The notes below the pieces were generated by a model. The model was not told the origin of the DNA and ran no database searches. It saw only the letters and a program-made list of their open reading frames with translations. This document shows positions 18,164 to 27,867 of a DNA stretch of 64,000 nucleotides, in pieces (position 1 is the stretch's first letter; every line of letters starts with the position of its first letter). The translations under genes and the position numbers were made by a program. Origin of the DNA: Nocardia alba NBRC 108234 (lineage in GTDB: Bacteria > Actinomycetota > Actinomycetes > Mycobacteriales > Mycobacteriaceae); the NCBI RefSeq assembly GCF_001612665.1, contig NZ_BDAX01000002.1:744001-808000 (forward strand). Reading direction: 5' to 3'.

Positions 18164-18992
18164 GCAGTTCCTGCGGCCGGTCCAACGGGATGATGTGACC
18201 GCAATCCGGAATGACATGTCCGGTGAGGTCATCGGCGATGGGGCGTAGTTGCCGTTCCAGTGCGTTCCCGACCGGGTGGGCGCCGATCGCCAAGGTGGGG
18301 GTGGTGAGCCGGTGGGTTGCCACGGCCTGATCGATCTGGTGGGCGCTGGTCGGCAGTGCGCGGTAGTAGGAGAAAGCGCAGCGAAGGGCATCGGCTCCGG
18401 TGTAGGCGTCGATGAACGCATCGTGGATATCTTCTCGCACGCCGCGGCCACGGGTGCCGGTGGCGAGAAACCACGCTATGTAGCGCGCTTCGTGTCCGAG
18501 CAGGACCGTTTCGGCGAGACCGGGGACGGAATGGAATCCGAACCACCACGGTGGGCCCGCGACGAGAAAGTCCTCGGCGCCGGGCAGCGTGCCCACCAGT
18601 GCTTCCATCACCACCAACCGCCGTACCAGGTCTGGATACCGAAGGGCGAGCAGGACCGCGACCGGAGTGCCTGCATCGATCGCTACCACGGCCGCGGTGG
18701 GTTCGCCTAGGGCATCGAGGATTCCCGCGATATCGGCGGCCAGCGTGCCTGCGTCATAGCCGTCCGACGCACGGCTGGTGGCTCCGAACCCGCGTAGGTC
18801 CGGGGCTATCACCCGGTACCGCGCGGACAGCGGGCCGATGATCTCGCTCCACAATCGCCAGGTGTGCGGAAAGCCGTGCAGCAGAACGACCGCGGGGCCG
18901 GAGCCGGCGACGGCGACATTGGCGCAAATGCCGTTGGTCTCGATCTGCCGCAGCTCGACAGGCGCGCAATGGAGTGGCCGCGGGTGGGACAT
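18120..18992 (-). CDS. Alpha/beta hydrolase, epoxide-hydrolase-like
   Basis: The 290-aa alpha/beta hydrolase has the oxyanion HGFPHTWRLW motif (near 40), ALRG-type DLRGFGATS (near 67) and the nucleophile elbow VVAIDAGTPVA (near 101-111). The expected Ser is replaced by Asp, as in epoxide hydrolases and haloalkane dehalogenases. The catalytic His is in PDCGHIIPLDRP near 268. Asp as nucleophile points to epoxide or haloalkane hydrolysis, not to an esterase. It is divergent from an HxlR gene, with operator-like repeats between them, so it is probably that regulator's target. Confidence 0.8.
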   Translation of the reverse strand: MSHPRPLHCAPVELRQIETNGICANVAVAGSGPAVVLLHGFPHTWRLWSEIIGPLSARYRVIAPDLRGFGATSRASDGYDAGTLAADIAGILDALGEPTAAVVAIDAGTPVAVLLALRYPDLVRRLVVMEALVGTLPGAEDFLVAGPPWWFGFHSVPGLAETVLLGHEARYIAWFLATGTRGRGVREDIHDAFIDAYTGADALRCAFSYYRALPTSAHQIDQAVATHRLTTPTLAIGAHPVGNALERQLRPIADDLTGHVIPDCGHIIPLDRPQELLSLVMPFLAGEQTA

Positions 18993-19006
18993 GAGACCTC
19001 CGAGTA

Positions 19007-19039
19007 GTAACCAATAGTTACCAGGGAACAGTAGGTAAC
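19007..19039. promoter_or_regulatory. Probable HxlR operator
   Basis: A perfect inverted repeat GTAAC-CAATA-GTTAC (19007-19021) lies between the divergent hydrolase and HxlR genes. A further GTAAC copy at 19035-19039 is in direct orientation, 28 bp from the first. The location is 15 bp upstream of the hydrolase start. Binding by the HxlR protein encoded next door is inferred. Confidence 0.45.
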
Positions 19040-19089
19040 CTCAGTTAGGCTGCCAAGACGGCACGTTGACTACAGGTGGTGAGGTCCAG

Positions 19090-19503
19090 GTGACTACTCG
19101 ATCAGCGCACGCGAAGGCAGCGGGTCGCGGCGATCTGTTCAATTCCCAATGCCCTACCCGACAATTGCTGGACCGCATCGGCACAAAATGGACATCGATG
19201 GCGGTCAAGGTCCTCGCACAGGCCGACCCGGATGAAGTACGCTTCGCCGAGCTGCGCCGACGAATGCCTGGTGTATCCCAGAAAATGCTGTCGGTGACCC
19301 TGCACAACCTGACCCGGGACGGTCTCGTCGCCCGGCGAGTGGAACCGACGGTGCCACCACGGGTGCACTACCGGCTCACCGAGCTAGGCTTATCCCTGGA
19401 GGTCCCATTGGCGGCACTGCGCACCTGGGCCGAGGATCATATGGCCGAAATCAACCGTGCCGTTGCCGCCGGCGACGCACAAGCCGGCCCAACCGCCGAA
19501 TAG
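19090..19503 (+). CDS. HxlR-family transcriptional regulator
   Basis: The 137-aa winged-HTH regulator of the HxlR family has a conserved Cys in QCPTRQLLDRIGTKWT (near residue 21). The recognition part is FAELRRRMPGVSQKMLSVTLHNLTRDGLVARR (near 58-88), and the C-terminal helix follows YRLTELG. The Cys could act as a redox or electrophile sensor, as in HypR/YodB-type members. The start is GTG 19090 with GAGGT upstream; TTG 19066 is an alternative. It is divergent from the epoxide-hydrolase-like gene and probably controls it. Confidence 0.85.
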   Translation: MTTRSAHAKAAGRGDLFNSQCPTRQLLDRIGTKWTSMAVKVLAQADPDEVRFAELRRRMPGVSQKMLSVTLHNLTRDGLVARRVEPTVPPRVHYRLTELGLSLEVPLAALRTWAEDHMAEINRAVAAGDAQAGPTAE

Positions 19504-19509
19504 CTCGAG

Positions 19510-19851
19510 TCACCGCTGGGTAGAGCGCTCGACCAGCCGCGCAGCGATGATCGCTTTCAGTTCATCCATCGTTTTGGAGAAGGCGGCTTCGAGATCCACC
19601 TCGTACCGGTGGGCCAAGATCAGAACGGACCAGAGGCAATCAGCGAGTTCATGCTCGAGTGCTTCACGACCACCTGGCATGGATCGCGTACCCTCCGCTG
19701 CCATCACGAGTTTCGCGAGATCTCCGACATCGCCCACGAAACCGAGCATGAAGTCTTGTCGAGTCCATGTACTTCCTCGTTCGACGAGGTTCAAGTCGTC
19801 GTAGAGGTCGTGCACTTCGATCGCACGTGCTTGAAGATCTCGAATGTCCAC
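19510..19851 (-). CDS. MazG-like nucleotide pyrophosphohydrolase
   Basis: The 113-aa all-helical protein has MazG-like motifs FVGDVGDLAKLVMAAEG (near 38-54) and EHELADCLWSVLILAHRYEVDLEAAF (near 66-91). These hold the Mg-binding acidic residues, although the first motif has GDVGD where EEVGE is usual. MazG proteins hydrolyse non-canonical or excess NTPs. The start is GTG. It ends 6 nt from the convergent HxlR stop. Confidence 0.7.
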   Translation of the reverse strand: MDIRDLQARAIEVHDLYDDLNLVERGSTWTRQDFMLGFVGDVGDLAKLVMAAEGTRSMPGGREALEHELADCLWSVLILAHRYEVDLEAAFSKTMDELKAIIAARLVERSTQR

Positions 19852-19934
19852 AAGTCAGGTCTACCAAGATCTTGTGTCCGACGACGAGTGCCGGATAGCG
19901 GCTCATGCCGCAGGTACCCGGGGGTTGCGATCGA

Positions 19935-20369
19935 CTAGGGCATGAACCTGTCGAGTTGACGGGCGTGCTCGCGAATGGTGGCTATCCACTCGAACTCGCC
20001 GCCGTGACCGGGCAATGGATTCGGGCCGGCCTGCGCATCCTGCATCCCGGCCGCTCCGTGGTCGACCACTGCAGACAGAGACATTGTGATGCCGGCCCGC
20101 CGCGCGATAACCAACAGTGTGGCGAGAAACCCGTCCGACAGCGCCTGCACAACTGCGTGACCGGTACGGCGACGCCAGGCTAGAACGGTCGACAAGAACA
20201 TCTCCAGCACAACAGGATCGACCTCGCACACGTCCGATTCCATCCGGCCGATCCCGGAGGAAATACCTAGTTCCCCCTCGAAGAAACGCACGTGGCTCGA
20301 GAACAGCCGTGAAGCGCCGTTCGAGGGATTCCACAGCGTGATCCCGTTCAGCTCGTAGTACTGGCTCAT
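19935..20369 (-). CDS. DUF6086-family protein
   Basis: The 144-aa protein begins MSQYYELNGITLWNPSNGAS and carries SSGIGRMESDVCEVDPVVLEMFLSTVL and LAWRRRTGHAVVQALSDGF. I recognise these as the DUF6086 family of actinobacteria, with no known function. The start is set by the family N-terminus. It lies 5 nt downstream of the ArfB gene, so it is probably translated from the same message. Confidence 0.65.
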   Translation of the reverse strand: MSQYYELNGITLWNPSNGASRLFSSHVRFFEGELGISSGIGRMESDVCEVDPVVLEMFLSTVLAWRRRTGHAVVQALSDGFLATLLVIARRAGITMSLSAVVDHGAAGMQDAQAGPNPLPGHGGEFEWIATIREHARQLDRFMP

Positions 20370-20374
20370 CCGAG

Positions 20375-20803
20375 CTAGTCCTCGGGGGAAGCGCGACGGT
20401 TGCGTTTGGTGACGCCGCGCCGCTTCTTCGCGGCGATACGGCGTTCCTTCGCTCCGCGCGAGGGTTTGGTGGCGCGGCGAACGGGTGGCGGGGCGGCAGC
20501 GGCGGCGCGGAGGAGCGCGGCAAGGCGGTCGCGGGCCGCCGCGCGGTTCTGTAGTTGTGCGCGTTGCTCCGAGGCGGCGATCGTGAGCACGCCGTTGACC
20601 AGGCGGGTGGCCAGGCGGTCGAGCATGCGGGTGCGTAGCCACTCCGGCAGCGAGGGTGAGTTGGCGAGGTCGAACGACAGCTCTACCCGGCTGTCGGTGG
20701 TGTTGACATGCTGCCCGCCCGGACCGGAGGAACGCGAGAAACGCTCGTGCAGCTCGGACCCGGGTATCACCAGCTCCCGAGTCACGGTCAGGTCCTCCGC
20801 CAT
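20375..20803 (-). CDS. arfB: Alternative ribosome-rescue factor ArfB (peptidyl-tRNA hydrolase)
   Basis: The 142-aa release-factor-like protein has the catalytic GGQ motif in SSGPGGQHVNTTDSRVEL (near 25-42) and a basic C-terminal tail (RRATKPSRGAKERRIAAKKRRG), which in ArfB inserts into the empty mRNA channel. There is no stop-codon recognition domain, which separates it from RF1/RF2. It rescues ribosomes stalled on non-stop mRNA. It lies between an HNH-like gene (14 nt upstream) and the DUF6086 gene. Confidence 0.88.
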   Translation of the reverse strand: MAEDLTVTRELVIPGSELHERFSRSSGPGGQHVNTTDSRVELSFDLANSPSLPEWLRTRMLDRLATRLVNGVLTIAASEQRAQLQNRAAARDRLAALLRAAAAAPPPVRRATKPSRGAKERRIAAKKRRGVTKRNRRASPED

Positions 20804-20817
20804 GATCCGACCCCGCT

Positions 20818-21168
20818 CTATCCGAACCTGGCGACGAGTTCGGTCGCGATCTCGTACTGGCGCACGAGGAATGAGCGTTCGTCGAGCTTCTTGCGTCGCA
20901 GCCAGCCGGTTACCTCCGCATTACTTTTGCTGGCATTGCACGACGCACACGCGGGCACGACGTTGCCGAGCGTGTAGCGGCCGCCACGGGAGAGGGCCTG
21001 TACGCAGTCCTTCTGCAACGAGGTGGCGGGAGATCGGCAGTACGCGCACCCGCCCCAGGACATCTTGAGCGCGTCCCACTGAGCGTCGGTGAGGTCGTGG
21101 GCGACCGCCGCCATCCGCTTCCTGCGCTTGCGTGCGGCGCGAACCTGTTTGCTACCGCCAGTAGGCAC
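20818..21168 (-). CDS. HNH-like protein with altered catalytic motif
   Basis: The 116-aa protein has the HNH zinc frame CAYC (near 41-44) and CASCN (near 71-75). The segment where DHV..LSRGG is usual reads KDCVQALSRGG, so the expected first His is Cys. The basic N-terminus (RAARKRRKR) would suit nucleic-acid binding. GTG 21168 is chosen because TATTCT lies 7 nt upstream; ATG 21225 is the alternative and would add 19 residues. It could be a divergent nuclease or a structural zinc protein. It is the first gene of a likely operon with arfB. Confidence 0.7.
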   Translation of the reverse strand: MPTGGSKQVRAARKRRKRMAAVAHDLTDAQWDALKMSWGGCAYCRSPATSLQKDCVQALSRGGRYTLGNVVPACASCNASKSNAEVTGWLRRKKLDERSFLVRQYEIATELVARFG

Positions 21169-21281
21169 GGGGGTCAGAATACGCGTCGCGATGATCGGCA
21201 GGGCGCAGGCCGGGCGCACGTTCATGGGTCCGCGCGGTAGATACGGGCCGGCGTCCCCGGGCGGTCGAGGCCTGGTGCCGC

Positions 21282-22520
21282 TCAGCAGGTGTTCGCCGCG
21301 GGCGCGGCGGCGAATCGGTCGGCCAGATAGGTCAGGGCCGTCGGCATTCCCAGCATCGCCTCGGTGCCGTGTTCGCCGATCGGGTTCTCCACCAACTGCA
21401 CCGGATTACCGGCGGCGCAATACTTCCCGGCCAGCGCCCGTGCCGAGTCGATCGGAGCGAACTCGTCGGCGACAGCGTGATGGAGCAGGACCGGCACGCC
21501 GGGTACACCGGGGCGGAACAGGGGGCTGGCTCTGCGCACCACCTGGCTCAATTCGGGGTTGTTCGTGATCGACCCGGGCCACGCTTCCAGCGCGGCCGCG
21601 TCGAGGAACGGATACGCGAAGGCGGCGTTGGGCACACAATCGGCGCGGCTCGCGGCCAGCATCGCGCGGCCGGTTTCATTGAGATACTGCGCCACATCGG
21701 CGTCGGGATAGGACCGGTCCAAGCCGACCAGACCGACTACGACCGCACCACCGGCGATCCCACCGCTGAAGCCGGCCATGGTGGCTTCCAGGTCAGCGAC
21801 GACCCCGCCCAGGACGACACCGCTCAATGGCAGTTCCGGGGCGTAGGTGCTGTGTGCTTGCGCGGCGATGGCGGTGGCCTGTGCCCCGCCGGAGTATCCC
21901 CACATGCCGATCGGCGCGGCGGGGTCGACGGCCGCGGGCGCGAACGCTCTGGCGGCGCGAATACCGTCGAGCACGCCGTGGACGTAGCCGTCGGCACCGA
22001 ACAGGTCGGAGTCCGGCCCCTGATAGTCCGGTACGACCAGCGCCCAACCCTGTTGCAGTGCGAACCGAATCATCCCGGTCTCCGCGTACGCGCCGCTCGG
22101 ACCTCCTTCGATCCCCCCACGCAGCGCGTACGATGGTGCGCATTTCGAGCCGACACCGTCTTCGGCAACCTGGTACGATAGCAGCGGACGCGGCCCATCG
22201 CCAGTCCATTCCTGGTGCGGCACAAGGACTGTCGCGATGTAGGCACGGGGCGCCCCATGATTGTCGATTGTCTTGTACTTCACCTGCCACGCGGCAGCGG
22301 GCAGGGGCTGCCCGAACGACTCCGCCTCGATCACCCGGGACGCGAGCACGGTCCCATCGGCCGTACCGAAGAGACTTCCGGGCTCTGCGTAGAACGAATC
22401 CTGTTCCGGCAGTGGCACTGCCGCAGCCCACCCAGCACACGCCGCTACCAGCGCGCAAACCGCACCGATCGCCGTCGCCCGCACTGTCGCGATCTCCACC
22501 GCCCGCATCGAACACCCCAC
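21282..22520 (-). CDS. Secreted lipase (LIP/secretory lipase family)
   Basis: The 412-aa protein has an N-terminal signal segment (AIGAVCALVAACAGWAAAVPL near 17-37). An alpha/beta-hydrolase body of the secretory lipase family follows, with VPDYQGPDS (near 166), nucleophile elbow GMWGYSGGAQA (near 207; Ser in GYSGG) and the acidic/His region HHAVADEFAPIDSA and ENPIGEHGTEA. The last Glu/His residues fit the catalytic triad. It would hydrolyse acylglycerols or esters outside the cell. Confidence 0.82.
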   Translation of the reverse strand: MGCSMRAVEIATVRATAIGAVCALVAACAGWAAAVPLPEQDSFYAEPGSLFGTADGTVLASRVIEAESFGQPLPAAAWQVKYKTIDNHGAPRAYIATVLVPHQEWTGDGPRPLLSYQVAEDGVGSKCAPSYALRGGIEGGPSGAYAETGMIRFALQQGWALVVPDYQGPDSDLFGADGYVHGVLDGIRAARAFAPAAVDPAAPIGMWGYSGGAQATAIAAQAHSTYAPELPLSGVVLGGVVADLEATMAGFSGGIAGGAVVVGLVGLDRSYPDADVAQYLNETGRAMLAASRADCVPNAAFAYPFLDAAALEAWPGSITNNPELSQVVRRASPLFRPGVPGVPVLLHHAVADEFAPIDSARALAGKYCAAGNPVQLVENPIGEHGTEAMLGMPTALTYLADRFAAAPAANTC

Positions 22521-22750
22521 CCCTGAGAACCTGTTCTAGTTTTGCTGGCGAGCGTAACGCATTCGACAGGACCCGCCGCCCGAATCAGTGATCGGGCAGC
22601 CGACGGACTCGCACCGCGAACATGCGGGTACCGCCGCTTACCTGCGCCGACCTCGCCGACGGCTTCGTCATCGGATGATCGAAGCAGCGCGAAGGGTGGC
22701 CGTTGCGAGGCTGTGCGCACGTGTCGCGGGCAGTCTGCGAACATGATGTC

Positions 22751-23299
22751 GTGCTGGACGATCGCAACGACCCGGTCCTTATCGAACTAGCCCGTGACAT
22801 CGACCAGCGTTGTCGGCTGCGTGGGTCCTTCCAGTTGCGATCGGGAATTGTCGCCGATGAGTACTTCGACAAGTACTTGTTCGAGGCCGATCCTCAGCTC
22901 CTGCGTCGGATCACCGAACGGATGGTCGCGCTGATCCCGGAAGACACCGAGCTGCTCGGCGGCCTCGAACTCGGTGGCATCCCGCTTGTGACGATGCTGA
23001 GCCAGTTGACCGGACTGCCCTCGTTGTTCATCCGAAAGGCAGCGAAAGACTATGGCACGCAACAGCTTGCCGAAGGTGGCGATGCACGAGGCCGTCGCGT
23101 CGTGTTGGTCGAGGATGTCATCACCACCGGTGGAGCGGTGGTCGCCGCTGCCGAGCAGTTGCGATCGCGGGGGGCCATCGTCGACACCGTCATCTGCGCG
23201 ATCGACCGCTCGAATCCGGACCTGAACCAGCTTCCGTCGGTAGGCGTCACCATGCGCCCCGTCCTGACCAAGCGACTTCTCGACACCGTGCATCAGTAG
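22751..23299 (+). CDS. pyrE: Orotate phosphoribosyltransferase
   Basis: The 182-aa type I phosphoribosyltransferase has the PRPP-binding motif VVLVEDVITTGGAV (near 116-129) and the PyrE-specific flexible-loop residues RKAAKDYGTQQLAEGGD (near 96-112). LRSGIVADEYFDKYLFEADP lies near the N-terminus. It converts orotate plus PRPP to OMP in pyrimidine synthesis. The start is uncertain: GTG 22751 is preferred, with GTG 22721 and TTG 22703 also in frame. It stands alone here, not in a pyr operon. Confidence 0.82.
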   Translation: MLDDRNDPVLIELARDIDQRCRLRGSFQLRSGIVADEYFDKYLFEADPQLLRRITERMVALIPEDTELLGGLELGGIPLVTMLSQLTGLPSLFIRKAAKDYGTQQLAEGGDARGRRVVLVEDVITTGGAVVAAAEQLRSRGAIVDTVICAIDRSNPDLNQLPSVGVTMRPVLTKRLLDTVHQ

Positions 23300-25068
<1,769 letters not shown>

Positions 25069-25204
25069 CGTCCGCGCGCATCCACACCACCGAGCCATCC
25101 GATACTCCAGGCAGGGGACGACCTCGCACGGCGCCCTCCGGCCACACCGCATGGCGCGGCCGCTTCACGGCCCTCCATGGTGTCGGGGCCGGGATGATCG
25201 GGGC

Positions 25205-25711
25205 TCAGCGGCCGGGTTCGTCCGGATGCGACGAACCGGCGTTACCACCATCGCCCGACGCCGGGCCGATCCTGCGTGGCCTCGCCATCCGCCGACCGCC
25301 GCCGGGGCGGCCTTCCCCGCCGACGCGTCTGCGGCGCGACGCGTCGAAGTCGAGCAGACTCGCCTGGTGTTCGGCGTTGCCGCCCGGCTCCGTCCCGGCC
25401 TGCGCCGCCTCATCGATCGGCAACGATCCTGATTCGCGCTCCAATTCCGCCCGCGTCACCGGCCGGGTCGCCGCCGGGTCGTAGGCGCCGTCGGGAACCG
25501 GGGACCAGCGCGAGGCCGCACCGATCTCCCCAGGGTGTCGCCGCGGCTGTCTCGGCAGGCGCACGACGTTCGACGGCCCGTCCCCGCCCGGGCGCTGAGC
25601 CGTCTCGGCGGCCCTGGTCTCCGCCAACTTCCGACGCAGCCGTTCCACCGCCTCGAATCGCCTGTCGCCGGGTCCCCGCCCGGATCCCTGCCCTGATTCC
25701 TGGTCCGACAT
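25205..25711 (-). CDS. Hypothetical protein, low complexity
   Basis: This 168-aa frame starts MSDQESGQGSGRGPGDRRF and is rich in Gly, Arg, Pro and Glu. It has one helical segment, FEAVERLRRKLAETRAAETA, near 19-38. No domain is recognised and much of it is probably disordered. It lies between the rox and HxlR genes and is convergent with rox. The charge pattern could suit a nucleic-acid or protein-binding role, but a chance high-GC frame cannot be excluded. Confidence 0.4.
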   Translation of the reverse strand: MSDQESGQGSGRGPGDRRFEAVERLRRKLAETRAAETAQRPGGDGPSNVVRLPRQPRRHPGEIGAASRWSPVPDGAYDPAATRPVTRAELERESGSLPIDEAAQAGTEPGGNAEHQASLLDFDASRRRRVGGEGRPGGGRRMARPRRIGPASGDGGNAGSSHPDEPGR

Positions 25712-25758
25712 CGAACTAACCGCAGGCAGGCGCCGCGACACCCGTCCCGAACTTCGTC

Positions 25759-26211
25759 TTATTTATTCCGCGCACGTCCATATTCTGCCTCACGACCCGG
25801 CCCCAGCGTCAGCCTGTCAGGCCCACCACCTGTGACGACCTCCTGGTCGACGGCCGACGTGGCGCGCAGACCTTCGACGTATTCCGCACCCCAGCGGTTC
25901 AGCTCGGAGACGAAACCTCGCAGCTCCCGCCCGGTCGCGGTGAGCGAATATTCCACGCGTGGTGGAACTTCGGCGTAGGCGTGTCGGTGGACGATGCCGT
26001 CTTGTTCCAGCTCGCGGAGTTGACGGGTGAGTACGCGCGGGGTTACCTCGCCGACTTTGCGGCGTAGTTCGCCGTAGCGCAGTCGCTCGTCGAGGAGGTA
26101 CTTGACGATGGTCATCTTCCAGGCGCCGCCGAGTACGGCGATGCTCACTTCGACGGGGCAGCTCCGGATCGCTCGCAGGATCGGCGCTCGAACTTCATCC
26201 GTAGTGGCCAT
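25759..26211 (-). CDS. HxlR-family transcriptional regulator
   Basis: The 150-aa winged-HTH protein has the family Cys in RSCPVEVSIAVLGGAWKMTI (near 18), a recognition region RYGELRRKVGEVTPRVLTRQLRELEQDGIVHRHAY, and PPRVEYSLTATG. ATG 26211 is chosen because TACCAT ends 7 nt before it. Starts at 26229, 26238 and 26256 would add up to 15 Met-rich residues. It is divergent from the MFS gene at 26324, its likely target. After the wing it has a longer C-terminal tail than is usual for HxlR proteins. Confidence 0.78.
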   Translation of the reverse strand: MATTDEVRAPILRAIRSCPVEVSIAVLGGAWKMTIVKYLLDERLRYGELRRKVGEVTPRVLTRQLRELEQDGIVHRHAYAEVPPRVEYSLTATGRELRGFVSELNRWGAEYVEGLRATSAVDQEVVTGGGPDRLTLGPGREAEYGRARNK

Positions 26212-26323
26212 GACCTCGATGGTATCCATCTCAGCCATATGGACGAGATTGTGCATACTGCCGATTTCGGTCGCTGGTTGATAGAAACGAGAGTAAGGAC
26301 GTCGAGTAACGCGAAGGATTCCG

Positions 26324-27607
26324 GTGGGTATTTCCGCAGTCGATATCGACCAGCGCGCGATCAGCCGAGCGCCTCGTTTCCATCCCGCGTGGACGATCGT
26401 GGCCGCGGCGGCCCTCGCGCTCGCCGCGGCGGGCAGTTTCGCCACCATCGCGGGGCTGATCACCGAACCGCTGGTCGAGACGAAAGGGTGGAGTCGCACC
26501 GGAATCGGCGCCGCGGTGGCGGTGAACATGGTGCTCTACGGGGCGGTGGGGCCGTTCGCCGCGGCCATGATGGACCGTTATGGCATCCGCCGGGTGACGG
26601 CGTACGCACTGACAGCGCTGATCGCGAGTTCGGTGCTCACCGCGATCTGCACCCCGTCGGTCTTCTGGTTCGTGCTGTGGTTCGGCTTCGCCATCGGGGT
26701 CGGGACCGGGTCGATCACCACGGTGTTCGCCGCGACCGTCGCGAATCGGTGGTTCTACCGCAGGATCGGCCTTGCCACCGGATTACTCACCGCGGCGAGC
26801 GTATTCGGTCAGTTCGCGATGCTGCCGCTGCTGTCGGTGCTGCTCGGACGAGCCGACTGGCGAGCGCCCGTGCTCACGTGCGGAGCCTTGGCGGCGGCGG
26901 CCCTGTTCGGCGTGCTGCTCTGGCTGCGCGAGAGCCCGGCCACCATCGGCATCGTCCGCTACGGCGCGGATGTCGATACCGAACAAGCCGTCACCGATCG
27001 CCAGGTGAACGCGTTCGCCCGCACGACCACCGCTCTGCTCCGCGCTGTGCGCGACAGAAGATTCTGGGTGCTGGCCTCGATGTTCGCCCTGTGCGGGGCG
27101 ACCACGAACGGTCTGATGTGGAGCCACTTCACCCCCGCCGCGCACGATCACGGCATGGCCGCCACGGCCGCGTCGGGCCTGCTGGCGATCATCGGTGTCG
27201 CCAATATTCTCGGCACCGTCTCCGCGGGCTGGCTCTCCGACCGCATCGATCCGCGACTGCTCCTCGCCGTGTTCTTCCTCGGCCGCGGCGTGTCCCTGGC
27301 CCTGCTCCCGATCCTGTTCACCAGCGGACGGTCTCCCGATCTCGTCGCCTTCGCCGTGGTGTTCGGCGTTCTCGATGTCGCGACCGTGCCGCCGACACTG
27401 ACCCTGTGCCGACGCTACTTCGGCGTCGACAGCGCCCTCACGTTCGGCTGGATCAGCGTCTTCCACCAACTCGGCGCGGGCGCGATGGCCCTCACCGGCG
27501 GCCTGATCCGCGACCTCAACGGCTCCTACACACCCCTCTGGATCGCCGCCGCATTCGCCTGCCTCACCGCCGCCGTACTCGGCGCGGTCGGCGCCCGCCC
27601 CCGGTGA
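26324..27607 (+). CDS. MFS transporter (MCT/oxalate-formate-like)
   Basis: The 427-aa protein has 12 hydrophobic segments in two halves. Motifs include GWSRTGIGAAVAVNMVLYGAVGPFAAAMMDRYGIRRV (loop 2-3 region) and GTVSAGWLSDRIDPRLLLAV in the second half. This layout is typical of the monocarboxylate/oxalate:formate group. The start is GTG with AAGGA at 26314-26318. It is divergent from the HxlR regulator. The substrate is unknown; organic acid or drug efflux is possible. Confidence 0.82.
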   Translation: MGISAVDIDQRAISRAPRFHPAWTIVAAAALALAAAGSFATIAGLITEPLVETKGWSRTGIGAAVAVNMVLYGAVGPFAAAMMDRYGIRRVTAYALTALIASSVLTAICTPSVFWFVLWFGFAIGVGTGSITTVFAATVANRWFYRRIGLATGLLTAASVFGQFAMLPLLSVLLGRADWRAPVLTCGALAAAALFGVLLWLRESPATIGIVRYGADVDTEQAVTDRQVNAFARTTTALLRAVRDRRFWVLASMFALCGATTNGLMWSHFTPAAHDHGMAATAASGLLAIIGVANILGTVSAGWLSDRIDPRLLLAVFFLGRGVSLALLPILFTSGRSPDLVAFAVVFGVLDVATVPPTLTLCRRYFGVDSALTFGWISVFHQLGAGAMALTGGLIRDLNGSYTPLWIAAAFACLTAAVLGAVGARPR

Positions 27608-27720
27608 GCCCTAGGCGGATCAGGTCATTCATTGCGCACAACAACCAGTAACATACAACACATATTTTGCATGAATCGCCTGCTCGCTACGGATGATCGA
27701 ACCATCACAAGACAGAATCT

Positions 27721-27737
27721 CTGTTAACTTATAACAG
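27721..27737. promoter_or_regulatory. Palindrome CTGTTA-N5-TAACAG upstream of acyl-CoA dehydrogenase
   Basis: Perfect 6-bp arms (27721-27726 and 27732-27737) with a 5-nt spacer lie in an AT-richer intergenic stretch, 130 bp before the acyl-CoA dehydrogenase start. It looks like an operator for an unlinked regulator. No gene in the window is an obvious partner. Confidence 0.35.
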
Positions 27738-27867
27738 GTACGTCGAAGGGTCGGCGTACGCCGAGGAGGGCCATGATGTCCACAGCCATCGTCGATAGTG
27801 GCCGAAGCGCCACCTTCCAGGTCCCGCGACACCCCGCCTGCTCGGGCGCGGACGCCACGATCACCGA

